From positions 1 through 36,232 of the IMG/VR virus record IMGVR_UViG_3300032331_001797: a stretch of 36,232 nt of DNA. One strand, written 5' to 3'. A model generated the notes under the pieces. The model did no database searches, was not told the DNA's origin, and worked only from the letters and a program-made list of their open reading frames with translations. Numbering within the stretch: the stretch's first letter is position 1; each line of letters begins with the position of its first letter. The DNA is from a virus. Shown here one piece after another: positions 21,084 through 27,988 of the stretch. The translations under genes and the position numbers were made by a program.

Positions 21084-21362
21084 ATGAAACTAACAATCGA
21101 ACACAATGACGCGGGACAGAGAGTAGTAGGGGGCGTTCCTTACACCAAACTAACTCCGTCAGACCTCATTACTTACTGGGGAGCAATCGTAGGCTCGAAC
21201 TCCGATGGCGACCTTGCTGTCTGGGATGGAGAGGCAGATGTAATTCACATCTTCAACGCTAACGCCGATGGGACTTACGACTACTCCACCGACATTGAAG
21301 AAGACCTAGCAGGGCGAGACCTCGCCTTTGTGATGGAACTAACCGAACAACTATTCATCTAA
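21084..21362 (+). CDS. Hypothetical acidic protein, 92 aa
   Basis: AAAGGAG lies ~7 nt upstream, within the shared leader. The product is acidic, with strands near the N-terminus and an Asp/Glu-rich C-terminal half. It is the first gene of a four-gene unit that runs to the terminator at 22132. No family is recognised. The size and charge resemble small phage anti-host proteins, but that is a guess. Confidence 0.65.
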   Translation: MKLTIEHNDAGQRVVGGVPYTKLTPSDLITYWGAIVGSNSDGDLAVWDGEADVIHIFNANADGTYDYSTDIEEDLAGRDLAFVMELTEQLFI

Positions 21363-21372
21363 GGAGACACCG

Positions 21373-21684
21373 ATGAAATACAACCTATACGCACCAGAGA
21401 GAAACTTCTCCGCTGTTCCAGACCTAGAACTTGTAAAGGTATCTGGCGACGACAGGGACAGAAGTGTTCACTTCCTATGGCGTGGCACTAAGCAATGGCT
21501 CGCTATGAGCAAGGACAACTACCTTGGCGATAACTGCTGGCTTGTTACCGAAACCGATTACACCGAAGAATTCGCCGACTTCCTTGACGAAGAGTTGGGT
21601 GGATACGACAGCCTCGAAAGCACATTTGAGTTGTCGGACCTATTTCCAGCACACCGAGAGATTGAGTTTGAGGTGAATAACTAA
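21373..21684 (+). CDS. Hypothetical acidic protein, 103 aa
   Basis: AAGGAGA lies 6 nt before ATG 21373. The protein is acidic and has no Cys cluster or membrane segment. It overlaps the next gene by one base (TAATG), so it is in the same unit. No known motif is seen. Confidence 0.65.
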   Translation: MKYNLYAPERNFSAVPDLELVKVSGDDRDRSVHFLWRGTKQWLAMSKDNYLGDNCWLVTETDYTEEFADFLDEELGGYDSLESTFELSDLFPAHREIEFEVNN

Positions 21685-21887
21685 TGCCGAAAGTTTATAA
21701 AGTAGGACTCGTGTTCAACTTTGAGCCAGAGGGCGAGCACGCCGACATCTTCGAGGGCATGGACAAGACTGAGGAACAACTCATCGTGTTAATGAAGAAC
21801 CTCGTATGTGAGGACATCGATAGGTATGTGAAATACAACGAGGTCTTTGAGGGATTGTCAGTAGAGATTGTTGAGGTGAAAGACTAA
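21684..21887 (+). CDS. Hypothetical 67-aa acidic protein
   Basis: ATG 21684 overlaps the previous stop by one base. The product has a MPKVYKVGLVFNF strand at the N-terminus and acidic helices after it, so a small alpha/beta fold is likely. The start MPK matches that of the following gene but the proteins are otherwise unlike. Function is unknown. Confidence 0.6.
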   Translation: MPKVYKVGLVFNFEPEGEHADIFEGMDKTEEQLIVLMKNLVCEDIDRYVKYNEVFEGLSVEIVEVKD

Positions 21888-22108
21888 TGCCGAAAACTCT
21901 TTACGAAATCTGCGAGGACATTTATTCGCGGAAAGGTCAGAGTGCCGTTTACGACTACATCAACGAGAATCACCCTGAGGTAAAGTGGCTTTGGTGTGAG
22001 CCTTGTGAGGCTAACTCACCAGCAGACCCTACCGACCAAAAGACTTGCCTCGTCTGTGGCTCTCTACTAAACGAGAGTGCCAAAGATGATTCTGCCGATT
22101 GGTTGTAA
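21887..22108 (+). CDS. Small zinc-ribbon protein, 73 aa
   Basis: It overlaps the previous stop by one base. The product has CEPC near residue 37 and CLVC near 54, a zinc-ribbon pair. It is the last gene of its unit and is followed by a strong terminator at 22132 and then a reverse dispersed element. Confidence 0.65.
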   Translation: MPKTLYEICEDIYSRKGQSAVYDYINENHPEVKWLWCEPCEANSPADPTDQKTCLVCGSLLNESAKDDSADWL

Positions 22109-22131
22109 TCTCCACAACTGAACGAATCAGA

Positions 22132-22170
22132 CCCCGTGCTAGAAATAGTGCGGGGTTTGTTTTTTTTTTG
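22132..22170 (+). terminator. Rho-independent terminator
   Basis: A 10-bp stem (22132-22141 with 22146-22155, one wobble), loop GAAA, then a long T-run. Confidence 0.9.
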
Positions 22171-22179
22171 CAATGCGGG

Positions 22180-22203
22180 GCATGGAAAAACATGGGACCC
22201 GGT
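22180..22203 (-). repeat. Reverse dispersed element at right end of PNK unit
   Basis: GCATGGAAAAACATG then GGACCCGGT. It follows the unit's terminator and shares the ACCCGGT variant with the forward copy at 20261. Confidence 0.65.
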
Positions 22204-22331
22204 ATTTTGGAAGCCTGGGGCCTGGGTGAAAAGCATAAGCATAAGTTTTAGCACTCTCCGCCTTCGAGTGCTAACGCCGAAGATAACAAGAAGATAACAA
22301 CGAAGATAACGAAAAAGTTATGAAAATAAAC

Positions 22332-22361
22332 TTGACATTTGTCGAAGGCAACCTGTAAGAT
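22332..22361 (+). promoter_or_regulatory. Promoter with GACA/TGTC dyad
   Basis: TTGACA at 22332-22337 followed by TTTGTC, and TAAGAT at 22356-22361 (18-base spacer). It drives 22401. Confidence 0.6.
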
Positions 22362-22400
22362 TGATAATGTAGTGAAGACAACGCTACAAGGAGAGACAAA

Positions 22401-22769
22401 ATGACTAAGAACGCATTGGTTATAAACAGCGAACTCAAGGAAGACCAAATGTCCGCTTGGGTAGATGTTCAGGTTAAGGCAATCGACATTGCCGAGAACG
22501 ACAAGGAACTAGAAAACTTACAGCGTGAAGTTGGTGGTTGGGTTCAGATGGTAGAACTATCACCGACTATTACTATGTGGTGTAACGAAGAGGGCAAACT
22601 GATTGGTCTGCCTCTCAACTACGCAGCAACTCGTATCTGGACTAAGGTCTTTGGATACACCGACGCAATCATGGGTCAGGTTGTATTCACAGGTGGTTCA
22701 GACGACGATGGCGAAACTCTTCCTCTATCAAAAGAAGACGAGCAGGTAATCTTAGGCTGGGTGAAGTAA
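22401..22769 (+). CDS. DUF3846-like protein, 122 aa
   Basis: AGGAGA lies ~7 nt upstream. LQREVGGWVQMVEL (near 39-52), WCNEEGKLIGLPLNYAAT (near 60-77) and a final IMGQVVFTGG match the DUF3846 pattern, widespread in phages and plasmids. Its biochemistry is unknown to me. It overlaps the following membrane-protein gene by one base. Confidence 0.7.
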   Translation: MTKNALVINSELKEDQMSAWVDVQVKAIDIAENDKELENLQREVGGWVQMVELSPTITMWCNEEGKLIGLPLNYAATRIWTKVFGYTDAIMGQVVFTGGSDDDGETLPLSKEDEQVILGWVK

Positions 22770-22948
22770 TGAGAGTAGTCATCTTCCTACTCGGAGTTAT
22801 GTGTTTCATTGCCAATCTCCGTGTTGGCGACAAACTCGGGCACGCAATCGTATTCGGAGAGGACACGACTTCACTCTGGGCATTGTTCGTGGCTTACCTT
22901 GCTGGAACGATTGGCTGTGTCATTGGATTCTTTGCCGTAAAAAAGTAA
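22769..22948 (+). CDS. Small two-helix membrane protein, 59 aa
   Basis: It starts at the overlapping TAATG. Hydrophobic segments are near residues 2-14 and 35-57, with a charged loop between. Such proteins in phages may act as holins or membrane-exclusion factors. There is no direct evidence. A terminator follows. Confidence 0.6.
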   Translation: MRVVIFLLGVMCFIANLRVGDKLGHAIVFGEDTTSLWALFVAYLAGTIGCVIGFFAVKK

Positions 22949-22963
22949 AACCAAACAAAAAAG

Positions 22964-22999
22964 ATTCCGCGTCTTTCGAGATGCGGGATTTTTTTTATT
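22964..22999 (+). terminator. Rho-independent terminator
   Basis: An 8-bp stem (22967-22974 with 22979-22986) with TTCG loop and a long T-run after GGGATTT. Confidence 0.85.
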
Positions 23000-23006
23000 T
23001 TGATTG

Positions 23007-23031
23007 ACCTGGGCGGCTAATTTTTCCATGC
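23007..23031 (+). repeat. Forward dispersed element at left end of cREC unit
   Basis: ACCTGGGCGGC then TAATTTTTCCATGC. The reverse copy is at 23490, beyond the gene and its terminator. Confidence 0.65.
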
Positions 23032-23100
23032 GCCTCGCTTTGCTATTTGATTTGCTTCTGGGACTTTTTATGTTATAGTTATGCTTCGAGAGGAGAAATA

Positions 23101-23436
23101 ATGATGAACTTACTTATAGATGACCTGCGGAACTTTGTGAAAGCACCGAAAGGCTTGGTTGTATGCCGTAATAGTGAAGACGCACTCGCCGAACTGCGTA
23201 AGGAAGATGCCATCTTCACGACAATTTGGCTTGACCATGACTTAGGGGGGGAAGACACAATAAACCCCGTCATCGACTATCTCTGTGAAAGAAGCGTCTG
23301 GGAGGACCCCGTGCGTGTGCTCACTATTTATGTGCACACAAGCAACCCCGTTGGTGCGAGCCAAATGATGCAAACCCTAGCGAAGTATGGGTATTCTGTC
23401 GTCAGAGTCAATGCCGATAACTATTTCATAGTGTAA
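23101..23436 (+). CDS. Cyclic-phosphate processing receiver (cREC) domain protein
   Basis: GAGGAGA lies ~6 nt upstream of the paired ATGs at 23101 and 23104. The 111-aa protein has LLIDDLRNF at 4-12, IWLDHDLGGED at about 43-53, and YVHTSNPVGASQM near 79-91. These match the cyclic-phosphate-processing receiver-like domain, proposed to act on RNA ends with 2',3'-cyclic phosphate. With the polynucleotide kinase at 20340 it could complete an RNA-end repair pair, but no ligase is seen here. It is the only gene of a unit bounded by inverted dispersed elements. Confidence 0.75.
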   Translation: MMNLLIDDLRNFVKAPKGLVVCRNSEDALAELRKEDAIFTTIWLDHDLGGEDTINPVIDYLCERSVWEDPVRVLTIYVHTSNPVGASQMMQTLAKYGYSVVRVNADNYFIV

Positions 23437-23443
23437 AAGTGAG

Positions 23444-23475
23444 TCCCTCATCGCTGATGGGGGATTTCTTTTTTT
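23444..23475 (+). terminator. Rho-independent terminator
   Basis: A 9-bp stem (23444-23452 with 23456-23464, one wobble) with a 3-base loop, then TTTCTTTTTTT. Confidence 0.85.
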
Positions 23476-23489
23476 ATCTAGTCCCGCGT

Positions 23490-23511
23490 GCATGGAAGAT
23501 TCGGCCACCCG
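23490..23511 (-). repeat. Reverse dispersed element at right end of cREC unit
   Basis: GCATGGAAGA then TTCGGCCACCCG, in the orientation opposite to the forward copy at 23007. Confidence 0.6.
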
Positions 23512-23670
23512 TTTTTCTGATGCATGAGTCTGCTTCTTATGCTTTTTGGGAGGAACGCCGATGCCCAGAAAAAGAAATAAAAAAACTTTTTGATTTGGGA
23601 AGAAAAAGTATTGACTATGTGTTATAGTAGTTATGTAGGAAAACTACAAAACGACAAAAGGAGAAAAACA

Positions 23671-23841
23671 ATGAAACAAATTATCGTTTCACTATCAACA
23701 AGAACCGACACCTACAAGACCAATGTAGATTTCGCCGACAAAGCAAATCTGCTAGGAGTTGCTATCGCACTAATCAAGGAAGACCAAGGTATCGACCTTA
23801 CCTACCAGCCATTAGTTAACTACTCAATTATCAAAGGCTAA
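23671..23841 (+). CDS. Hypothetical 56-aa protein, paralog of 23896
   Basis: ATG 23671 has AAAGGAG 8 nt upstream; the longer frame from 23590 has no ribosome site. The N-terminus KQIIVSLSTRTDTYKTNV and the later EDQGIDLTY align with KQYSVSLTTSTTTYITTV and EDGFDLTH of the next gene, so the two arose by tandem duplication. Function is unknown. A single TATAGT-like -10 lies upstream. Confidence 0.65.
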   Translation: MKQIIVSLSTRTDTYKTNVDFADKANLLGVAIALIKEDQGIDLTYQPLVNYSIIKG

Positions 23842-23895
23842 ATGTCTGAGGTTGGTTATAGCATCAAAGAGTCATACAAAAAAGGAGATAAAACT

Positions 23896-24081
23896 ATGAC
23901 TAAGCAATACAGCGTTTCACTAACTACCAGCACCACTACTTACATCACAACTGTAAGTAGCGACACCGATACCCCAGACGACTACGACCTAGCGATGCTA
24001 GCCGTATCTCGTATCTACGATGAAGATGGTTTCGACCTGACTCATCTTCGTTGGGAAATCCAAGTAGAAGAGGTTGGCTAA
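23896..24081 (+). CDS. Hypothetical 61-aa protein, paralog of 23671
   Basis: ATG 23896 has AAAGGAG ~8 nt upstream. It aligns with the previous gene over most of its length, a tandem pair. The stop codon overlaps the next ATG (TAATG). Both copies are small, probably beta-rich, with no Cys. Function is unknown. Confidence 0.65.
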   Translation: MTKQYSVSLTTSTTTYITTVSSDTDTPDDYDLAMLAVSRIYDEDGFDLTHLRWEIQVEEVG

Positions 24082-24401
24082 TGAGTGCTACCGATTACAA
24101 TGACCTAAGCCGACACATAGGACACGATGTAGTAGTTGTGACCTATGCCGAAGTCAATGTGGCTATCGAGTGTGAGAACTGCTCGGAAGTTCTACTTGAC
24201 TTTGACAAAAGCGAGTGCGAGATTCACACTTGGGTTCTACAAATGAACATCGCAAACACACCTACGCGGAACTACTGCGAAGAGTGCGGGGCAACTGAAC
24301 CTGCTGACCCAGACGACATCGCTGAACAGCACCGACTACTTGCTGAACTAGACGCAAGTGTCGGAAGACACCCTGCGGGGAAAGGAAAGAAAAATGACTA
24401 A
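24081..24401 (+). CDS. Zinc-ribbon protein, 106 aa
   Basis: ATG 24081 overlaps the previous stop. CENC near residue 31 pairs with CEEC near 66, giving one ribbon. The C-terminal tail is basic (GKGKKND). It overlaps the next gene by 8 bases. The ORF from 24051 is rejected because it duplicates the end of the preceding gene. Confidence 0.65.
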   Translation: MSATDYNDLSRHIGHDVVVVTYAEVNVAIECENCSEVLLDFDKSECEIHTWVLQMNIANTPTRNYCEECGATEPADPDDIAEQHRLLAELDASVGRHPAGKGKKND

Positions 24402-24774
24402 CGCCGAAAAGTTAGCACCAGAGTTTTATGTCTGGGAGAACGACCACGAAGAAGTTTGGGGAGTCAAAGAGAATCCTTTCTTCGTAGTGCGAAATGGCGA
24501 GATGCGAATCATCGTCAAGAGTGCCGATGGGTCAAACGAGATAATCAGATACACCGACGCACTACAAAAGTTCGGCATCACCAATGATAAAGAACTCGAA
24601 GAGTGGGCTAAGAAGAGTGAAGAAGATTTCTCAGTTGTGAATAATCCTTGGTTTGAGATTTGGTCTGTGAAAGACACCGAGTTTTTCTCAGAGCCTTTCT
24701 TCGACCTAAAGGAAGCCATCGCTCAAGCCGAAGTCATGCTCCAAGAGTATCCAACAGGCGTCGTCGCCGATTAG
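24394..24774 (+). CDS. Hypothetical acidic protein, 126 aa
   Basis: ATG 24394 has AAAGGAAAG just upstream; the earlier ATG 24358 is inside the previous gene. The product contains two similar WxVK.NPFF / WSVKDTEFF stretches near residues 22 and 90, so an internal repeat is possible. Acidic and Trp-rich. No family is recognised. A terminator follows. Confidence 0.65.
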   Translation: MTNAEKLAPEFYVWENDHEEVWGVKENPFFVVRNGEMRIIVKSADGSNEIIRYTDALQKFGITNDKELEEWAKKSEEDFSVVNNPWFEIWSVKDTEFFSEPFFDLKEAIAQAEVMLQEYPTGVVAD

Positions 24775-24792
24775 TTAGAACTAAAAAGAAAG

Positions 24793-24820
24793 CCCATGCT
24801 GAAGAGCATGGGTTTTTCTT
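24793..24820 (+). terminator. Rho-independent terminator
   Basis: A perfect 8-bp stem (24793-24800 with 24805-24812), loop GAAG, then TTTTTCTT. Confidence 0.9.
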
Positions 24821-24840
24821 ATGCTTTTCCAGGAGCCAGG

Positions 24841-24866
24841 GACCCTGGCGGCTAGTTTTTCCATGC
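24841..24866 (+). repeat. Forward dispersed element
   Basis: ACCCTGGCGGC then TAGTTTTTCCATGC, 38 bases before the start codon at 24904. No reverse partner was found before the next forward copy at 27429. Confidence 0.6.
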
Positions 24867-24903
24867 TTCGCGGGTTTGCTTCTGCTTCTGTTATTGTTGA
24901 TTC

Positions 24904-25194
24904 ATGCCTGAACTCAACACTGCATCTCCTCTCAAACTGCTTGATGCTGAAGAAAACAGGATTTCCTTTCTTTATTTGCTTGAGGGAGGGGACTTTGATA
25001 GACGAGTCGTGCTTGTATCCTCTGTATCAACACCGAACTACGAGGAAACATCTGTGTTCCTCTGCTCAGATTGGGAGGGAGTCGAGGCTGATTGGGGTAA
25101 TGCCTTAGCGAAGATTTATTATGTGGATACCGAAGACGCACTAAATAAAATTGGATACACAACAAAAGTCAAACTTGACACGGAAAAACAATAG
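24904..25194 (+). CDS. Hypothetical 96-aa protein, probably leaderless
   Basis: There is no ribosome site. TATTGT at 24892-24897 ends 6 bases before ATG 24904, the same geometry as the PNK, HDAC-like and TerL genes, although no good -35 is visible. The product is mixed alpha/beta and acidic, with one Cys. Function is unknown. Confidence 0.55.
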   Translation: MPELNTASPLKLLDAEENRISFLYLLEGGDFDRRVVLVSSVSTPNYEETSVFLCSDWEGVEADWGNALAKIYYVDTEDALNKIGYTTKVKLDTEKQ

Positions 25195-25238
25195 ACCCTA
25201 TTATTGAGTCAGAAGACAGAACGACGAAAGGAACACCG

Positions 25239-25739
25239 ATGGGCACAACTGTTCATGGACTGAAGCCAAAGCACCAAGTGGGCGAAGAGTTTGGTAGAAA
25301 TGTGTGGGGCTGGAAGCCTTTGATGGATTACATCTCAGAAAAACACCCTCGCTTCGAGAAGTTGGTTGATAAAAACCGACTAACTGAACTGCAAGCAAGC
25401 AAGATTGCTGACGCATTGTTCGATGATTTGGCATCTGGGGTTGCAAAAACATACACCGATGGGTTTGAGAAGCACCAAGCAAACTTAGAAGAAGTCAAAT
25501 GTGGCATCTGCGATGGGACTGGCATCAGAACTGATGAAGTAGGCATGGAAAAAGGGATGACCGACTTATCATTAGACCCCCGCCTCGCTCAGCAACTGGG
25601 AAGAAAAAGAGGCTGGTGCAATGGGTGCTTTGGAAAAGGTACGCACAAAACTACCGAAAGTGCTTATTACTTGGAACTGGTTGATTTACAAGAGTTCGCC
25701 GAGTTCCTGAAGAACTGTGGTGGGGCAAAGATTTCCTAA
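25239..25739 (+). CDS. DnaJ-type zinc-finger-like protein, 166 aa, paralog of 25831
   Basis: GAAAGGA lies upstream of ATG 25239. The protein starts GTTVHGLKPKHQVGEEFGRNVWGWKPL and ends with CGICDGTGIRTDEVG and CNGCFGKG, two CxxCxGxG knuckles like those of DnaJ. The same layout is seen in the next gene and in many phage hypotheticals (MGMDVxGKNP family). The knuckles are the zinc-binding parts; the J-domain is absent. Function is unknown. Confidence 0.75.
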   Translation: MGTTVHGLKPKHQVGEEFGRNVWGWKPLMDYISEKHPRFEKLVDKNRLTELQASKIADALFDDLASGVAKTYTDGFEKHQANLEEVKCGICDGTGIRTDEVGMEKGMTDLSLDPRLAQQLGRKRGWCNGCFGKGTHKTTESAYYLELVDLQEFAEFLKNCGGAKIS

Positions 25740-25757
25740 GAATCTTTTGTAATGTAC

Positions 25758-25786
25758 TTGACAAACTAAAATGTCATAGGTACGCT
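25758..25786 (+). promoter_or_regulatory. Promoter
   Basis: TTGACA at 25758-25763 and TACGCT at 25781-25786, 17-base spacer containing ATGTC. Confidence 0.55.
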
Positions 25787-25830
25787 ATAACCTATAGACA
25801 CATTCAAATCAACGAATAGGAGAACCCAAA

Positions 25831-26343
25831 ATGGGAATGGATGTTATTGGTAAGAACCCGACTATACCTGTTGGTGAATACTTTCGCCGTAATGTGTGGG
25901 GTTGGCGACCACTCTGGGACTACTGCTTAGAAACCTTTGAGATTTCTAATACAGTCGAAGGACACTACAACAATGGTGATGGGCTAAGCAACAAAGGTGC
26001 TCTTCTACTGGCAAAGCAGATTCGTGAATCACTTGCTACTGGAGATGCCGAACGCTACATCAACGAGCGTAATGCTAACCTTGCTCAACTTGAGCGACCT
26101 ACTTGCGACTTGTGTGCTGGTACTGGTATTCGTACCGATGAAGTTGGTGTTCAGATGGGTATGCCTGATAGAGAACTATCTCCTGAGATGGCATCGCTTA
26201 CTGGTCGCACGCACGGATTCTGTAATGCCTGTTCAGGTGAGGGTAAGAAAGACCACTGGGACACCAACTATCAACTTGACCTAGACGACATAAAAGAGTT
26301 TGCCGAGTTCCTTGAGAACTGCGGTGGATTTCAGATTTGCTAA
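25831..26343 (+). CDS. DnaJ-type zinc-finger-like protein, 170 aa, paralog of 25239
   Basis: AGGAGA lies ~8 nt upstream. It shares N-terminus (VGEYFRRNVWGWRPL), the CDLCAGTGIRTDEVG and CNACSGEG knuckles and the C-terminal FAEFLENCGG with the preceding gene, indicating duplication. It has its own promoter at 25758. Function is unknown; a nucleic-acid or unfolded-protein binder is plausible from the knuckles. Confidence 0.75.
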   Translation: MGMDVIGKNPTIPVGEYFRRNVWGWRPLWDYCLETFEISNTVEGHYNNGDGLSNKGALLLAKQIRESLATGDAERYINERNANLAQLERPTCDLCAGTGIRTDEVGVQMGMPDRELSPEMASLTGRTHGFCNACSGEGKKDHWDTNYQLDLDDIKEFAEFLENCGGFQIC

Positions 26344-26358
26344 AAGATGGAGAATAAA

Positions 26359-26601
26359 ATGAAAGCAAAGACAAAAACACAAATGAATACCGATGCTTGG
26401 CTTTGGTTTATCGCAAGATACAACAAGATGGGCTATAAGTCACTAAATCAGTTCGCGATTGCAACTGGACTACAAAAATCAAGCCTCAGCAGATACTTCC
26501 ACAAGCAGAGGCAAATGCCGTCAGGAATGATGTCAAAGATGTGCCAACACCTAAAAGTAACTCCAAATGAGTTAATGAAAGCACTTGGCGAGTGGGACTA
26601 A
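26359..26601 (+). CDS. XRE/Cro-type HTH protein
   Basis: ATG 26359 has GGAGA ~6 nt upstream; ATG 26347 adds four residues and lacks spacing. The 80-aa product has a Cro-like helix-turn-helix (SLNQFAIATGLQKSSLSRYFHKQR, near 33-56) and MP..MMSKMC..L....ELM after it. Probably a DNA-binding regulator. It has no long C-terminal oligomerisation domain. Promoter 25758 lies upstream of the pair of genes. Confidence 0.75.
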   Translation: MKAKTKTQMNTDAWLWFIARYNKMGYKSLNQFAIATGLQKSSLSRYFHKQRQMPSGMMSKMCQHLKVTPNELMKALGEWD

Positions 26602-26628
26602 GTTCCGCTAACTAAAAGCAAAAACACC

Positions 26629-26653
26629 TGAGCCAAGTGCCAAAACTGGCTCA
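26629..26653 (+). terminator. Weak terminator-like hairpin
   Basis: A perfect 7-bp stem (26629-26635 with 26647-26653) without a strong T-run. It separates the HTH gene from the lipoprotein unit. Confidence 0.4.
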
Positions 26654-26770
26654 TTACTTATACACTGAACATTAACGAGTGTAAAATAGTAAGATAACTA
26701 AATAGGTATTGGGAGAACCAAAACAAACAACGACCCTAGAACTAAACGAATGTGAAAGGTAGGTCGCCTA

Positions 26771-27370
26771 ATGAAATGGTTGCTAGCAATAACGATGGCT
26801 ACTATGTTGGCAGGATGTTCAGCATCCTCCGCGATAGCAAGTCAGTTAGCAAATGAAGGAATGACGAGGAGTGTGGAAACTCAACAAATCGTCATACCGA
26901 AGAAACAACAAGCGGTATTTTCGCTTATTCAAAACAAGAAAGTTTTGACTTGGATAGAAAAGCAAAATAACCGCAACAAAAAAATAATCAACAACAAAGC
27001 AAGAATCATCAAAGTTGTAAAGGCTTTGAAGAATAGAGTTGGGAGAACACCTTATGTGTTTGCTGGCTCTTCTATCTACGGATGGGATTGCTCTGGCTTG
27101 GTTAGATGGGCTTACTTAGAGTTGGGTGTAGAACTAGAGCACTCCGCTACAAAGCAAGCACATTCAGGCAAACGAGTCAAGACTCCAAAAATCGGAGACA
27201 TCGTTGCTTTTGGTTGGAAAGGCTATTCTGGCTTTTACCACTCCGCTATCTACATCGGCAATGGCAAAGTCGTCAATGCTAATCGTGGATTCAAAGGAAC
27301 ATACATCCAATCACTCAAAGATTACAAAAGTAGTCGCATAGTTTATGTGCGTATCTTAGATACGCCGTAA
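26771..27370 (+). CDS. NlpC/P60 lipoprotein
   Basis: The 199-aa protein starts with a lipoprotein signal (hydrophobic MKWLLAITMATML, lipobox LAGC at 13-16), so Cys16 should be lipidated and the protein anchored to the membrane. A basic linker follows, then an NlpC/P60 domain with DCSGLV (Cys107) and HSAIYIGNG (His157). Cell-wall endopeptidases of this family cut peptidoglycan peptides. As a phage gene, a lipid-anchored copy may act in superinfection exclusion or in controlled lysis. AAGGTAGG lies ~9-13 nt upstream. Confidence 0.8.
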   Translation: MKWLLAITMATMLAGCSASSAIASQLANEGMTRSVETQQIVIPKKQQAVFSLIQNKKVLTWIEKQNNRNKKIINNKARIIKVVKALKNRVGRTPYVFAGSSIYGWDCSGLVRWAYLELGVELEHSATKQAHSGKRVKTPKIGDIVAFGWKGYSGFYHSAIYIGNGKVVNANRGFKGTYIQSLKDYKSSRIVYVRILDTP

Positions 27371-27384
27371 TAGACAAAAGAGAG

Positions 27385-27413
27385 TCCCCGTCAGAAATGG
27401 CGGGGATTTTTCT
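27385..27413 (+). terminator. Rho-independent terminator
   Basis: A 6-bp GC stem (27385-27390 with 27401-27406) followed by TTTTTCTT. Confidence 0.75.
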
Positions 27414-27428
27414 TATGCAATAGAAAGA

Positions 27429-27452
27429 CCAGGGTGGCCAGTTTTTCCATTC
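27429..27452 (+). repeat. Forward dispersed element, CATTCAC variant
   Basis: AGGGTGGCC then AGTTTTTCCATTCAC. The CATTCAC variant is found again, inverted, at 27874 after the next gene. Confidence 0.7.
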
Positions 27453-27503
27453 ACCTGAGTCTTCAGATGTAGGATTATTTTGCTCAGCCGATTGAGAAAA
27501 GAG

Positions 27504-27540
27504 AACTCCTCGCCGTCTTTACGACACGGGGAGTTTTCTA
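27504..27540 (+). terminator. Terminator-like hairpin
   Basis: Stem 27504-27509 with 27530-27535, plus an inner CCGT/ACGG pairing, followed by TTTCTA. Confidence 0.55.
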
Positions 27541-27541
27541 C

Positions 27542-27570
27542 TTGACAATGTCGGTGGGTGGGAGTACTAT
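27542..27570 (+). promoter_or_regulatory. Promoter with GACA/TGTC dyad
   Basis: TTGACA at 27542-27547 followed by ATGTC, and TACTAT at 27565-27570 (17-base spacer). It drives 27604. Confidence 0.7.
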
Positions 27571-27603
27571 TTAGGTATCAGACAAAACTACGAAAGGAAT
27601 CTG

Positions 27604-27813
27604 ATGAAAACAATGATTGTATGTACTGGTTTGGGCTTAGCCTGTGTTGGCGTTGCCTTTGCTGTCAAGGCTGGGCTGATTGTGCTTACCGCTACTCAAC
27701 TGTTCGCTCTCGCTGGCTCAATGATGTTGATTGTTGGTGGAGTTGCTGGGATTGTCGAAATCTACAACAACCGACCAATGCGTTTTCGCAAGACCCGCCG
27801 AGGCAGGAACTAA
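27604..27813 (+). CDS. Small two-helix membrane protein, 69 aa
   Basis: GAAAGGA lies 6 nt before the ATG. Hydrophobic segments are near residues 3-27 and 31-53, with a basic tail RFRKTRRGRN. Together these fit a two-pass inner-membrane protein with a cytoplasmic tail. It is the only gene of a unit bounded by a matched inverted pair of dispersed elements (27429 and 27874), so it is a good candidate moron. Confidence 0.7.
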   Translation: MKTMIVCTGLGLACVGVAFAVKAGLIVLTATQLFALAGSMMLIVGGVAGIVEIYNNRPMRFRKTRRGRN

Positions 27814-27824
27814 CTAAAAGATTG

Positions 27825-27865
27825 GCAGATGCATGAGGGAAACCTCGCGTCTGCTGATTTTTTTG
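27825..27865 (+). terminator. Strong rho-independent terminator
   Basis: Stem 27825-27832 with 27847-27854 plus GAGG/CCTC (27835-27838 with 27843-27846), GAAA loop, then a T-run. Confidence 0.9.
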
Positions 27866-27873
27866 CTGTGCGA

Positions 27874-27898
27874 GTGAATGGAAAAATCAGCCGCCGGG
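27874..27898 (-). repeat. Reverse dispersed element, GTGAATG variant
   Basis: GTGAATGGAAAAA is the exact complement of the forward copy's TTTTTCCATTCAC at 27429-27452, followed by GCCGCCGGG. Confidence 0.7.
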
Positions 27899-27920
27899 AA
27901 TAAAAATGCTTCAAATGCAG

Positions 27921-27949
27921 TTGACATTACTGCAAACATCGTATAAGTT
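27921..27949 (+). promoter_or_regulatory. Promoter
   Basis: TTGACA at 27921-27926 with TAAGTT at 27944-27949 (17-base spacer) or TATAAG at 27942 (15-base spacer). Confidence 0.6.
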
Positions 27950-27988
27950 ATACATAGAACCACAAACGACAAAAGACAGAGGACAGAA

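Noticed and set aside
24660-24911. 83-codon rightward frame across the terminator at 24793
   Set aside because: Reads through a clear terminator and a dispersed element.
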